From the NCBI RefSeq assembly GCF_001443045.1, contig NZ_LKPJ01000023.1:46580-110579 (forward strand): DNA of 64,000 bases, written 5' to 3'. Positions 7,127 through 16,187 of this stretch are shown in pieces; position 1 is the stretch's first letter, and every line of letters starts with the position of its first letter. Both the position numbers and the translations under genes were made by a program. The notes beneath the pieces were generated by a model that was given only the letters and a program-made list of their open reading frames with translations, did not search any database and was not told the DNA's origin. The stretch is from Burkholderia ambifaria (GTDB taxonomy: Bacteria; Pseudomonadota; Gammaproteobacteria; Burkholderiales; Burkholderiaceae).

Positions 7127-9055
7127 TCAGTCCCGCGCGACGTCCTTCGCCGCCGGCGACGCGCCGTGGCTCAGCCAGTCGAGCACGTCAGCCGTTTCGT
7201 CGTCGCTCGCCCGTGCGCGCGCCTGCGTGACGGCTTCCGGCAATTCGCCGTTGGTCGACGCGCGGCGGATCGCGACGCCGACCGCGAGGATGTCGATCAT
7301 CAGCAGATGCAGGATCCGCGAGATCATCGACAGCTGCGATTCGCGCATCTCGATGTGGTCGGTTTCGAGCGCGACGGTCGCGCGCTTGGCGAGCGGCGTG
7401 TTGCTCGACGTGATCGCGATCACCTTCGCGCCGGCCTGCATCGCGACTTCGAGCACGCGCAGCAGTTCGGGCGCGCGCCCCGACTTCGACACCGCGACGA
7501 TCACGTCGCCCTTGCCGAGCAGCGCGGCCGACGCGGCCTGCATGTACAGGTCGCCGTACGCGATCGTCGGGATCCCGAAGCGGAAGAACTTGTAGTGCGC
7601 GTCCTGCGCGACGATGTTCGAGTTGCCGAGCCCGTAGAACTCGATGCGGCGCGCGCCGTTCAGGATCTCGATCGCGTTCTCGACGTGCTCGAAGTTCAGG
7701 TGTTCGCGCAATTGCAGGATCGCGGACACCGTGTTGTCGAGCACCTTCGCGCCGAAGTCGGTGGCGGTGTCGCCGAGATGCACCTGGCTGTGGCTCATCG
7801 GAATCGTGCCGGTGAGGCCGGTCGCGAGCTTCAGCTTGAAGTCCGACAAGCCCTGGCAGCCGAGCGAGCGGCAGAAGCGGATCACCGTCGGCTGGCTCAC
7901 GTCCGCCTTGCGCGCGATGTCGACGATCGGGTCGTTGATGATCGAGCGCGGATGGTTCAGCGCGAGATCGGCGACGCGGCGCTCGGCCGGCGTGAGCGCG
8001 TCGCGCATCTGGCGGATCCGCTCGAACACGGCCGACGACGCGCCGCCCGACCGGTTCGACAGCTGCTCCGCGAGGATCGCCGACACGCCGAGGAACGCCG
8101 GATATTCGGCGGTGATCAGGTAGGTCGGGATGTTCTGGAGATACTGCGTGAAACGGCCCTTCGCCTCGAAGCGTGCGCGGAACGACGAGCGCGTGAACAG
8201 TTCGCCGAGCTTCAGCGCGACGCCGCCGCCGATGTAGACGCCGCCGAGCGCGCCGAGCGTCAGCGCGACGCTGCCGGCGAACGCGCCGAGAATCCCGCAG
8301 AAGCATTCGACCGTCTCGAGCGCGAGCGCGTCGCCCGCATGCGCGCGCTCGACGATCTCGGCCGTGTCGACGCTCGCGGCGACGCGCTTCTTGTCGCGCG
8401 CGGCCAGCGCACGATAGATGATCTCGATGCCGGGGCCGGCGCACACACGCTCGAACGACACGTGCGGAAACTTCTTGCGCGCGTACTGCAGCACGAGATC
8501 CTCGCGCTCGTCCTGCGGCGCGAACGACGCGTGACCGCCTTCGCTACCGAGCGCGATCCAGCGGTCGTCTGCCGGAATCAGGCCGGATACGCCGAGCCCG
8601 GTGCCGGGCCCGAGCAGCCCGATCACGCTGTTCTGGCGGCGCGCGCCGCCGCCGATCTGCACGCGCTGTGCATCGGTGAGGCCGGGCAGCGCCATCGCGA
8701 GCGCGGTGAAGTCGTTGACGACGAGCAGCGTGTCGAAGCCGAGCGCGCGGCGCGTCGCCTCGATCGAGAAGCTCCAGTCGTGATTGGTCATCGTGACCTG
8801 GTCGCCGTCGACCGGGTTCGCGATCGCGATCGCCGCGTGGTTCACGCGGGCGATCTTCACGTCCTTCAGGTACTTGCGGATCGCGTCGGTGAGCGTCGGA
8901 TAGTCGGCGCCGGGATAGACGCGGATCTGCGTGATCTCGCCCGGGCCGGTTTCCAGCGCGAAACGCGCGTTGGTGCCGCCGACGTCCGCGAGCAGGCGCG
9001 GGCCGTCGGCATGCTGGCCCGCGACGACAGCCTTACTTTGCGCACCAGTAGACAT
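7127..9055 (-). CDS. glk: Glucokinase fused to HexR-type (RpiR family) transcriptional regulator
   Basis: This 642-residue fusion couples glucose phosphorylation to transcriptional control of glucose catabolism. Residues about 20-335 are a glucokinase with the ATP site LLADVGGTNARF. Residues about 343-415 are an RpiR-type helix-turn-helix (DVSQPTVIRFCRSLG). Residues about 465-600 are a SIS sugar-phosphate binding domain (GLGNSNIV, VAVSKSGRAPELL). HexR in relatives senses 2-keto-3-deoxy-6-phosphogluconate and controls zwf and Entner-Doudoroff genes. The start at 9055 gives MSTGAQSK and overlaps the end of pgl by 23 bases. The likely operator lies upstream of zwf at 11334-11352. The fusion is known in Burkholderia. 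Confidence 0.92.
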   Translation of the reverse strand: MSTGAQSKAVVAGQHADGPRLLADVGGTNARFALETGPGEITQIRVYPGADYPTLTDAIRKYLKDVKIARVNHAAIAIANPVDGDQVTMTNHDWSFSIEATRRALGFDTLLVVNDFTALAMALPGLTDAQRVQIGGGARRQNSVIGLLGPGTGLGVSGLIPADDRWIALGSEGGHASFAPQDEREDLVLQYARKKFPHVSFERVCAGPGIEIIYRALAARDKKRVAASVDTAEIVERAHAGDALALETVECFCGILGAFAGSVALTLGALGGVYIGGGVALKLGELFTRSSFRARFEAKGRFTQYLQNIPTYLITAEYPAFLGVSAILAEQLSNRSGGASSAVFERIRQMRDALTPAERRVADLALNHPRSIINDPIVDIARKADVSQPTVIRFCRSLGCQGLSDFKLKLATGLTGTIPMSHSQVHLGDTATDFGAKVLDNTVSAILQLREHLNFEHVENAIEILNGARRIEFYGLGNSNIVAQDAHYKFFRFGIPTIAYGDLYMQAASAALLGKGDVIVAVSKSGRAPELLRVLEVAMQAGAKVIAITSSNTPLAKRATVALETDHIEMRESQLSMISRILHLLMIDILAVGVAIRRASTNGELPEAVTQARARASDDETADVLDWLSHGASPAAKDVARD

Positions 9056-9713
9056 CGAGCTTGGTCCCCTTGTCGTTGGCCAGTTGGGAAATCGCGTTCT
9101 TCCGCAGCGTGGCGGCCGCGGCGTCGAGCACGTCGCGCTTGGCGGCACCCGCGATCAACAGGAAGAGTCGGTCGACGCGCTTTAGCGCATCGAGCGAAAA
9201 GCTCACGCGCGCATGCGGTGCCGCGCCGGGATGCACGGCGACGAAGCGCTCGGGCGTCGTGATCGCGTGGTCCCATTCGGGCGCGTCCGCGAAGATCGAC
9301 GCGGTGTGGCCGTCCTCGCCCATGCCGAGCACGGCGACGTTCGGCACGCGGTAGTCGGCGTTCGCGTTGAGCGCGGCGACGTGCGCATCGAGCGTCGCGC
9401 GCGTGTCGACGAGCGGCAGGAAGCGGGCAGGGGCCGCCGCGTGCTGCAGCAGCGTGTCGCGCACGAGGTGCGCGTTGCTGGCTGCGTCGTCCTCTGGCAC
9501 CCAGCGGTCGTCGACCAGCGTGACGTCGACGCCGGCCCAGTCGAGCGCCGTGTGCGATAGCGTTTGCAGGAGCGGGCGCGGGCTCGTGCCGCCGGACACC
9601 GCGAGCGTGGGGCGCGCGGGGCCGGCGAGCGCGGCGCGCAGCGCATCGCCGACGGCGCGCGCGAGCGCTTCGCTTTGCGCTTCCTGGGTGTCGAAAGCGT
9701 GGATCTCGATCAC
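9033..9713 (-). CDS. pgl: 6-phosphogluconolactonase
   Basis: The enzyme hydrolyses 6-phosphogluconolactone to 6-phosphogluconate, between zwf and the Entner-Doudoroff or pentose-phosphate routes. A GTG start at 9713, placed just after TCCGGAGGAGAT, gives VIEIHAFDTQEAQ and a 226-residue protein of normal length. An open frame continues upstream without family similarity. Family segments include LAVSGGTSPRPLL, VDVTLVDDRWVPEDDAASN and LGMGEDGHTASIFADAP. It sits 86 bases downstream of zwf and overlaps the glucokinase start, consistent with one operon. Confidence 0.93.
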   Translation of the reverse strand: MIEIHAFDTQEAQSEALARAVGDALRAALAGPARPTLAVSGGTSPRPLLQTLSHTALDWAGVDVTLVDDRWVPEDDAASNAHLVRDTLLQHAAAPARFLPLVDTRATLDAHVAALNANADYRVPNVAVLGMGEDGHTASIFADAPEWDHAITTPERFVAVHPGAAPHARVSFSLDALKRVDRLFLLIAGAAKRDVLDAAAATLRKNAISQLANDKGTKLDVYWCAK

Positions 9714-9799
9714 ATCTCCTCCGGACTGCTTTGTCTGTTCAATTCGTGCGTATCGTGGAGCACGTTGCCGCGCGCGAGTGCGCACGGCAACGGTTTGCA

Positions 9800-11269
9800 T
9801 CAGTTTTCTTCTTCGAGCCAGCAGGTGCCGTGCTGCGCGAGCATCGCGCTCGCCGCGGCCGGCCCCCATGTGCCCGCCGCGTACGGCTTCGGCGGCTTCA
9901 GCGTGCGTGCCCATTCATTGAGGATCGGCTCGACCCAGCGCCATGCTGCTTCCTGTTCGTCGCGGCGCACGAACAATGCAAGACGGCCGTTGATCACGTC
10001 GAGCAGCAGGCGCTGGTACGCCTCCATCTGCCCTTCCTTGAAGAACTGGTCGAACGCGAGGTCGAGGTGCACGCTCGCGAGGTTCATCCCTTCGCCGGGC
10101 TGCTTCGCGAGGCAGTACAGGCGAATCGTCTCGTTCGGCTGCAGCCGGATCACGAGGCGGTTCGAGCCGGCGCGCAGCGCGGTCGGCCCGAGTGCCGAGT
10201 GCGGCACCGGCCGGAAGTTGACGACGATCTCCGCGACGCGATCGGCGAGACGCTTGCCGGTGCGCAGGAAGAACGGCACGCCGGCCCAGCGCCAGTTCTC
10301 GATCTCGACCTTCAGCGCGACGAAGGTTTCGGTCTGGCTGTCGGACTTCACGCCCGGCTCGGTCGCGTAGGCCGGCACCTGCGCCCCCTTGATCACGCCC
10401 GCATGATACTGGCCGCGCACCGCGACCTTGCCGATGTCACGCGGATCGACCGGCTTCAGCGCACGCAGCACGCGCAGCTTTTCGTCGCGCACCGAGTCGG
10501 AATCCATCGAGTGCGGCGGCTCCATCGCGACGATCGACAGCAGCTGCAGCAGGTGGTTCTGCACCATGTCGCGCAGCGCGCCCGTATTGTCGTAGAAATC
10601 GCCGCGCGCCTCGACACCGAGCTCCTCGGCGATCGTGATCTGGATGCTCTCGACCCATTCGCGGCGCCACAGCGGCTCGAACAGCGCATTGCCGAAGCGC
10701 AGCGCGAGCAGGTTCTGCACCGGCTCTTTCCCGAGGTAGTGGTCGATCCGGTAGATCTGGTCTTCCGCGAAGATCTCGCCAACCGCGTCGTTGATCGCGT
10801 TCGACGAGCGCAGGTCGTAGCCGAGCGGCTTCTCGAGCACGATGCGTGCGCCTTCGTTCAGGCCGACCGACGCGAGCGCCTTGCAGATCGGCACGAACAG
10901 CGACGGGCCCGTCGCGAGATAGAACACGCGGATGCCGGGCAGTTGCGCGACCGCGTCGCGCAGCACGACGTAGTCCTCCGCACGGCCGAGGTCGAGCTTC
11001 ACGTATTCGATGCGCTCGAGGAAGGATTGCCACGCGCCGTCGTCGAATGCCTTGCCGGCCGCCTTCGCCGCATGCGGCTTCACGTGCGTGTCGACCCATT
11101 CGAGATAGCCGGCCCGATCCGATTCGTGCCGCGCGACGGCAACGATCCGGCCGCTTTCCGCAAGCATGTTGCCGCGGTGCGCTTCGAACAGCGCGGGCAG
11201 GATCTTGCGCATCGACAGGTCGCCGGTGCCGCCGAAAAGTACGAAGGTAAAGCTGGAATCGGTATGCAT
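9800..11269 (-). CDS. zwf: Glucose-6-phosphate 1-dehydrogenase
   Basis: This NADP-dependent dehydrogenase oxidises glucose-6-phosphate to the lactone. The 489-residue product has the coenzyme-binding start LFGGTGDLSMRKI near residues 11-23 and the substrate site RIDHYLGKEPVQNL in the middle. Both are diagnostic and the length is standard. It is the first gene of the leftward zwf-pgl-glk/hexR cluster and faces a sugar ABC transporter across a 428-base intergenic region holding a HexR-like palindrome. Confidence 0.97.
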   Translation of the reverse strand: MHTDSSFTFVLFGGTGDLSMRKILPALFEAHRGNMLAESGRIVAVARHESDRAGYLEWVDTHVKPHAAKAAGKAFDDGAWQSFLERIEYVKLDLGRAEDYVVLRDAVAQLPGIRVFYLATGPSLFVPICKALASVGLNEGARIVLEKPLGYDLRSSNAINDAVGEIFAEDQIYRIDHYLGKEPVQNLLALRFGNALFEPLWRREWVESIQITIAEELGVEARGDFYDNTGALRDMVQNHLLQLLSIVAMEPPHSMDSDSVRDEKLRVLRALKPVDPRDIGKVAVRGQYHAGVIKGAQVPAYATEPGVKSDSQTETFVALKVEIENWRWAGVPFFLRTGKRLADRVAEIVVNFRPVPHSALGPTALRAGSNRLVIRLQPNETIRLYCLAKQPGEGMNLASVHLDLAFDQFFKEGQMEAYQRLLLDVINGRLALFVRRDEQEAAWRWVEPILNEWARTLKPPKPYAAGTWGPAAASAMLAQHGTCWLEEEN

Positions 11270-11324
11270 GTGTCTCCGCCGGTTGGGGGCTGGGAAGCGA
11301 TCCGTAGTGTGATAAAAATATTTT

Positions 11325-11352
11325 TGACACTGAATTGTAGTTTAACTACAAT
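11325..11352 (+). promoter_or_regulatory. Sigma-70 promoter of the sugar ABC operon overlapping the operator
   Basis: TTGACA at 11325-11330 and TACAAT at 11347-11352 are separated by 17 bases, close to consensus, and point toward the substrate-binding protein gene. The -10 box lies inside the palindrome at 11334-11352, so a bound regulator would block RNA polymerase. Confidence 0.75.
11334..11352. promoter_or_regulatory. Probable HexR operator
   Basis: ATTGTAGTTTAACTACAAT is a 19-base palindrome, perfect apart from its central base. Its TTGTAGT...ACTACAA form resembles the HexR motif described for proteobacteria. It lies between zwf and the sugar transporter, both of which the glk/hexR fusion at 7127-9055 would be expected to control. 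The assignment of HexR as the ligand is inference. Confidence 0.7.
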
Positions 11353-11697
11353 CCGCCGCAAGGGGTAGCACCTGGGTGAAGAAAAAAAGAAGTGCGGTCG
11401 ATGAACTGCACGAGCTTCGCCTTCGGGAACGCCTTGTGCCGAATGTTATCGGACATTGACGGTGCGCATCGTCCGCGCGCCGTCGCCCCGGGCTCGCGCC
11501 GCGGCATCGCGGCGGGCCAGAAACACAAAGAGGAGACACGCCGTTGAATCTCGATTCACGCTTTCTATAAGAGCCCGGCCGGTCATCGGCCCCGTACGCT
11601 GCACGCGTCCCGCGGCTCGATTTCCCCGTCGTTTATCAAGAAGCCGGTTCCCCGTCCGGGAACCTCACGAGTTGATTCAGTCTGGAGGAGATAAGTA

Positions 11698-12945
11698 ATG
11701 AAAGTTCGCTCGATCATGGGCGCGCTCTGCGCCGCGGGTCTGATGGCTGGCGCCGTGGCGGCGCAGGCGGCCGAGAACGTAACGGTGCTGCACTGGTGGA
11801 CCTCGGGCGGCGAGTCGAAGGCCGTCGGCGTGCTGAAGGACGACGTGCAGAAGCAGGGCTACGTGTGGAAGGACTTCGCGGTCGCGGGCGGCGCGGGCGC
11901 GGCGGCCATGACCGCGCTGAAGACCAAGGTGATCAGCGGCGACGCACCGTCGGCCGCGCAGATCAAGGGTCCGCTGATCCAGGACTGGGCCGATCAGGGC
12001 GTACTCGTCAACATCGATTCCGTCGCCGGCGACTGGAAGCAGAACCTGCCGCCGGAAATCGACAAGATCATCAAGTACAAGGGCCACACCGTCGCTGCAC
12101 CGTTCTCGGTGCATCGCGTGAACTGGCTGTACATCAACAAGGCCGCGCTCGACAAGGTCGGCGCGAAGGTGCCGACCACCTGGCCCGAATTCTTCGCGGT
12201 GGCCGACAAGCTGAAGGCCGCCGGCATCCAGCCGGTCGCGATGGGTGGCCAGCCGTGGCAGGACCTGACGCTGTGGGAAGACGTGGTGCTGTCGCAGGGC
12301 CCGGCCTTCTACAAGAAGGCGCTCGTCGATCTCGACCAGGCCACGCTGACGTCGCCGCAGATGCTGTCCGTGTTCGACACGGTGCGCAAGATCCAGGGTT
12401 ACTTCGATACCGGCCGCAACGGCCGCGACTGGAACCTCGCGACCGCGATGGTGATCAACGGCAAGGCCGGCATGCAGTTCATGGGCGACTGGGCGAAGGG
12501 CGAGTTCGAGAGTGCCGGCAAGAAGTCGGGCAAGGACTACATCTGCGCGCCGGTACCGGGCACCGCGAACTCGTACACGTTCAACGTCGACTCGTTCGTG
12601 TTCTTCCAGCAGAAGGGCCAGAAGGCCGCGACGCCGGGCCAGCTCGCCCTTGCGAAGACGATCATGACGCCGGATTTCCAGGAGCAGTTCAGCCTGCTGA
12701 AGGGTTCGATTCCGGTGCGCCTCGGCGTGAAGATGGACAAGTTCGACGACTGCGCGAAGAAGTCGTACGCCGACGAGCAGACCGCGATCAAGTCGGGCGG
12801 CTACGTGCCGTCGCTCGCGCACGGGATGGCGCAGAGCGATGCAACGGCCGGCGCGATCACCGACGTCGTGACGAAGTTCATGAACTCGCAGCAGGATTCG
12901 AAGAGCGCGGTCGCCGCGCTCGCGAAAGCCGCGAAGGTGAAGTAA
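11698..12945 (+). CDS. Sugar ABC transporter, periplasmic substrate-binding protein
   Basis: This 415-residue protein carries a signal peptide (about residues 1-24, ending AQA) and an extracellular solute-binding fold of the family 1 type. VLHWWTSGGESKA near the mature N-terminus is typical of the glucose/mannose binders of Pseudomonas and Burkholderia (GtsA-like). It would deliver glucose or a related hexose to the two permeases downstream. A GGAGG site precedes the ATG. Position opposite zwf and the glucokinase supports glucose as substrate, but this is not proven by sequence. A terminator-like hairpin follows directly, which would favour excess binding protein over permease. Confidence 0.9.
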   Translation: MKVRSIMGALCAAGLMAGAVAAQAAENVTVLHWWTSGGESKAVGVLKDDVQKQGYVWKDFAVAGGAGAAAMTALKTKVISGDAPSAAQIKGPLIQDWADQGVLVNIDSVAGDWKQNLPPEIDKIIKYKGHTVAAPFSVHRVNWLYINKAALDKVGAKVPTTWPEFFAVADKLKAAGIQPVAMGGQPWQDLTLWEDVVLSQGPAFYKKALVDLDQATLTSPQMLSVFDTVRKIQGYFDTGRNGRDWNLATAMVINGKAGMQFMGDWAKGEFESAGKKSGKDYICAPVPGTANSYTFNVDSFVFFQQKGQKAATPGQLALAKTIMTPDFQEQFSLLKGSIPVRLGVKMDKFDDCAKKSYADEQTAIKSGGYVPSLAHGMAQSDATAGAITDVVTKFMNSQQDSKSAVAALAKAAKVK

Positions 12946-12956
12946 AGCGCGACGGG

Positions 12957-12993
12957 CGCCCGGCTGGAAACGCATCGTCGGCCGGGCGTTTTT
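12957..12993 (+). terminator. Intra-operon terminator/attenuator after the binding-protein gene
   Basis: An 8-base GC-only stem (CGCCCGGC with GCCGGGCG) with a 16-base loop is followed by TTTTT, 11 bases after the stop codon of the binding-protein gene and before the first permease. Partial termination here would set the binding-protein to permease ratio. Confidence 0.75.
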
Positions 12994-13084
12994 GCATGTG
13001 CAGCAAACGGGCTCGCCCCGCGGGCCCGTGCCGTACCCGGCGCCGGCCCGGCCTGCGCCGCCCTCGTTCCAGGAGTCGAATCAA

Positions 13085-14023
13085 GTGGCTGCCCCTCTTA
13101 GCGGAAACGGATCCGGCGCTGCCGTCGCACGGCGCACGTCGCCGATGTCGGCCTTCGCCGATCGCTGGATTCCGAAGCTCGTGCTCGCGCCGAGCCTTGC
13201 GATCGCCGTGGTATTCATCTACGGCTTCATCCTGATTACCGGCTATCTGTCGCTCACCAATTCGCGGCTGTTGCCGAACTACGAATTCGACGGCTTCGGC
13301 CGCTACTCGGACCTGTTCCAGAACGACGTGTGGTGGACCTCCGCCGCTAACCTCGGCTGGTTCGGGATTCCGTTCATCGTGATCTGCGTCGCGCTCGGGC
13401 TGTTCCTCGCGATCCTGCTCGACCAGCGGATCCGCAACGAAGGCGCGCTGCGCGCGATCTTCCTGTACCCGATGGCGCTGTCGTTCATCGTCACGGGCAC
13501 CGCGTGGCAGTGGATCCTGAACCCGGGCCTCGGCCTGGAGAAGGTGATGCACGACTGGGGCTGGACGAGTTTCTCGTTCGGCTGGCTCGACGATCCGGAC
13601 AAGGCGATCTTCTGTATCGTGATCGCCGCCGTGTGGCAGTCGACCGGCTTCGTGATGGCGCTGTTCCTCGCGGGGCTGCGCGGTGTCGACGGCGAGATCT
13701 TCAAGGCTGCGCAGGTCGACGGCGCGACGCTGCCGACCATCTACCGCAAGATCGTGATCCCGAGCATGCGCCCGGTGTTCTTCTCGGTGCTGCTGATCCT
13801 CTGCCACATCACGATCAAGACCTTCGACCTGGTGGTCGCGCTGACGGCGGGCGGCCCCGGCACGTCGTCGTCGCTGCCGGCCATGTTCATGTACACGTTT
13901 TCGTTCAACCGCGGCCAGCTCGGGCTCGGCGCGGCGTCGTCGGTGATGATGCTCGTGACCGTGGTCGCAGTGCTGGTGCCGCTGATGTATATGGAATCGA
14001 GGAGCACCCGCAATGCAGCCTAA
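13085..14023 (+). CDS. Sugar ABC transporter permease (MalF/UgpA type)
   Basis: This is an inner-membrane permease half with about six hydrophobic helices and the EAA loop around EIFKAAQVDGATLPTIYRKI, which contacts the ATPase. The GTG at 13085 follows AGGAG with nine-base spacing and gives 312 residues. An ATG at 13146 (MSAFADRW) is an alternative. A longer open frame upstream from 12992 starts inside the preceding terminator and is less likely. The gene overlaps the next permease by 11 bases. It pairs with the binding protein upstream and the ATPase downstream. Confidence 0.88.
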   Translation: MAAPLSGNGSGAAVARRTSPMSAFADRWIPKLVLAPSLAIAVVFIYGFILITGYLSLTNSRLLPNYEFDGFGRYSDLFQNDVWWTSAANLGWFGIPFIVICVALGLFLAILLDQRIRNEGALRAIFLYPMALSFIVTGTAWQWILNPGLGLEKVMHDWGWTSFSFGWLDDPDKAIFCIVIAAVWQSTGFVMALFLAGLRGVDGEIFKAAQVDGATLPTIYRKIVIPSMRPVFFSVLLILCHITIKTFDLVVALTAGGPGTSSSLPAMFMYTFSFNRGQLGLGAASSVMMLVTVVAVLVPLMYMESRSTRNAA

Positions 14024-14870
14024 GATGACGATCAGCCGGGCAGTGATCTATGCGGCGTTGATCCTGTTCGCGCTGTACTTCCTGTTCCCGATCTACGTGA
14101 TGCTGTCGACGTCGTTCAAGGACCTCGACCAACTGCGCACCGGCAACCTGCTGACGCCGCCGACGCACTGGACCCTCGATCCGTGGGTCAAGGCATGGAG
14201 CGGTGCATGTACCGGCGTGCGCTGCGACGGGATGAAGCCGTTCTTCCTGAACTCGCTGCAGATGGTGATTCCGGCCGTGCTGATCTCGTCGCTGATCGGC
14301 GCGTTCAACGGCTACGTGCTCACGCACTGGCGCTTTCGCGGCGCGGATGCGCTGTTCACGATGATGCTGGTCGGCTGCTTCATCCCGTTCCAGGTGATCC
14401 TGCTGCCGATGGCGCGCCTGCAGGGGATGCTCGGCCTCGCGAATACGATTCCGGGCCTGGTGTTCGTGCACGTCGTGTACGGGATCGCGTTCACGACGAT
14501 GTTCTTCCGCAACTTCTACGTGAGCGTGCCGGCCGAGCTCGTGAAGGCCGCGCGCATCGACGGTGCGGGTTTCTTCACGATCTTCACGAAGATCCTGCTG
14601 CCGGTGTCGCTGCCGATCTTCATGGTGTGCCTGATCTGGCAATTCACGCAGATCTGGAACGACTTCCTGTTCGGGATCGTGTTCTCCGGCGTCGACTCGA
14701 TGCCGATCACGGTCGCGCTGAACAACCTCGTCAACACGTCGACGGGCGTGAAGGAATACAACGTCGACATGGCCGGCGCGATCATCGCCGCGCTGCCGAC
14801 GCTGCTCGTCTACGTGGTCGCCGGCCGCTACTTCGTGCGCGGGCTGACGGCGGGCGCGGTGAAGGGGTAA
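14013..14870 (+). CDS. Sugar ABC transporter permease (MalG/UgpE type)
   Basis: This second permease half has 285 residues and six membrane segments. The EAA loop is at about VPAELVKAARIDGAGFFTIF. A central segment has two Cys (GACTGVRCDG), a feature of glucose-type GtsC-like permeases. Its start lies inside the end of the preceding permease gene, so translation is coupled. About 110 bases separate it from the ATPase gene. Confidence 0.9.
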   Translation: MQPKMTISRAVIYAALILFALYFLFPIYVMLSTSFKDLDQLRTGNLLTPPTHWTLDPWVKAWSGACTGVRCDGMKPFFLNSLQMVIPAVLISSLIGAFNGYVLTHWRFRGADALFTMMLVGCFIPFQVILLPMARLQGMLGLANTIPGLVFVHVVYGIAFTTMFFRNFYVSVPAELVKAARIDGAGFFTIFTKILLPVSLPIFMVCLIWQFTQIWNDFLFGIVFSGVDSMPITVALNNLVNTSTGVKEYNVDMAGAIIAALPTLLVYVVAGRYFVRGLTAGAVKG

Positions 14871-14980
14871 GCGCGGCTTCATCCGATACGACGAACCGGC
14901 CGCGCATCGCGCGCGGCGCATCGAAACGAACCCGACGCGGCGCCCTAGCGCCGCGCGAGACGAGACAGAGGATTCACAGC

Positions 14981-16099
14981 ATGGCAAGCCTTTCCATCCG
15001 TGACGTGTACAAGACCTACCCGAACGGGGTGCCGGTCCTGAAGGGTGTCGACATCGAGATCGAGGACGGACAGTTCCTGATCCTGGTCGGCGGGTCGGGC
15101 TGCGGGAAGTCGACGCTGCTCAACATGATCGCCGGCCTCGAGACCGTGACGAGCGGCGAGATCTGCATCGACGGCAAGGTCGTCAACGACCTGTCGCCGA
15201 AGGATCGCGACATCGCGATGGTGTTCCAGTCGTACGCGCTGTATCCGTCGATGACGGTGCGCGAGAACATCTCGTTCGGACTGAACATCCGCAAGGTGCC
15301 GAAGAGCGAGCAGCAGCAGATCGTCGAGCGCGTATCGGCGATGCTGCAGATCCAGCACCTGCTCGACCGCAAGCCGGGCCAGCTGTCGGGCGGCCAGCGC
15401 CAGCGCGTCGCGATGGGCCGCGCACTGGCGCGCGATCCGTCGCTGTTTCTGTTCGACGAGCCGTTGTCGAACCTGGACGCGAAGCTGCGCATCGAGATGC
15501 GCGCGGAAATCAAGCTGCTGCACCAGCGCCTCGGCACGACGATCGTCTACGTGACGCACGACCAGATCGAGGCGATGACGCTCGGCGACCGGATCGCGGT
15601 GATGAAGGACGGCGTGGTTCAGCAGTTCGGCGCGCCGCAGGAGATCTACGATTCGCCGTCGAACCTGTTCGTCGCGGGCTTCATCGGCGCGCCGCCGATG
15701 AACTTCATCAACGGCAAGCTGGTCGAGCAGGGCGGCGGGATCGCGCTCGAAGTCGACACGGGCGTCAAGCGCGGCGCGCTGAACCTGCCGTTCGATGCGG
15801 GCAAGCTGAAGTCGCACGTCGGCCGCGAGGTGATCCTCGGCCTGCGTCCGGAGCGCATCACCGACGTGCGCCATGCGCACAACGGCGACGCGTCGCACCT
15901 GCAGCCGTTCGACGTGCGCGTCGACGTGACCGAGCCGACCGGGCCCGATACGCACGTGTTCGCGCAGGTCAACGGCAAGCGGATCGTGAGCCGCGTGCAT
16001 CCGGCCGCGAACCCGCAGCCCGACCAGACGTTGTCGCTGCTGTTCGACGTGTCGAAGGCGGTGCTGTTCGATCCGGCGTCGGAAGAGCGGATCGCGTGA
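14981..16099 (+). CDS. Sugar ABC transporter ATP-binding protein (MsmK/UgpC type)
   Basis: This ATPase of 372 residues powers sugar import with the two permeases just upstream. It shows Walker A GGSGCGKST near residue 36, the Q-loop MVFQSYALYP, signature LSGGQRQRVAMGRALARDP, Walker B LFLFDEPLSNLDAKL and the H-loop VTHDQIEAM. A C-terminal TOBE-type region from about 240 is typical of carbohydrate importers. The ATG at 14981 starts MASLSIRDVYKTYP. A strong terminator follows the gene. Confidence 0.94.
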   Translation: MASLSIRDVYKTYPNGVPVLKGVDIEIEDGQFLILVGGSGCGKSTLLNMIAGLETVTSGEICIDGKVVNDLSPKDRDIAMVFQSYALYPSMTVRENISFGLNIRKVPKSEQQQIVERVSAMLQIQHLLDRKPGQLSGGQRQRVAMGRALARDPSLFLFDEPLSNLDAKLRIEMRAEIKLLHQRLGTTIVYVTHDQIEAMTLGDRIAVMKDGVVQQFGAPQEIYDSPSNLFVAGFIGAPPMNFINGKLVEQGGGIALEVDTGVKRGALNLPFDAGKLKSHVGREVILGLRPERITDVRHAHNGDASHLQPFDVRVDVTEPTGPDTHVFAQVNGKRIVSRVHPAANPQPDQTLSLLFDVSKAVLFDPASEERIA

Positions 16100-16125
16100 G
16101 GCGGCGCGTGCGCTGAATGAAAGAG

Positions 16126-16157
16126 AAGGGGCCGTCTCGAACGGCCCCTTTGATTTT
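16126..16157 (+). terminator. Rho-independent terminator of the sugar ABC operon
   Basis: A 10-base stem AAGGGGCCGT / ACGGCCCCTT with a 5-base loop is followed by a T-rich tail, 26 bases after the ATPase stop codon. Confidence 0.9.
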
Positions 16158-16187
16158 TGCGTGCCGGCGATGCGCGGCGCGGGGGCG

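Larger units (their letters stand above)
11270..11697. other. Divergent regulatory region, zwf / sugar ABC transporter
   Basis: No gene is seen. The zwf-proximal part is AT-rich and holds the palindromic operator and the rightward promoter described separately, plus an A/T-symmetric stretch AAAAATATTTTT at about 11314-11325. The remaining 340 bases would form a long leader for the transporter mRNA. A very short open frame near 11545 (TTG start, eight codons) is not convincing. Confidence 0.7.

Noticed and set aside
9731..11368. A 545-codon open frame on the plus strand opposite zwf
   Set aside because: Antisense to zwf, with a composition of Arg/Val/Asp/His typical of shadow frames.
12992..13084. 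A longer N-terminus for the first sugar permease, beginning at 12992
   Set aside because: It would start inside the terminator T-run and adds a Pro/Arg-rich stretch unlike permeases. The GTG at 13085 has a proper AGGAG site.
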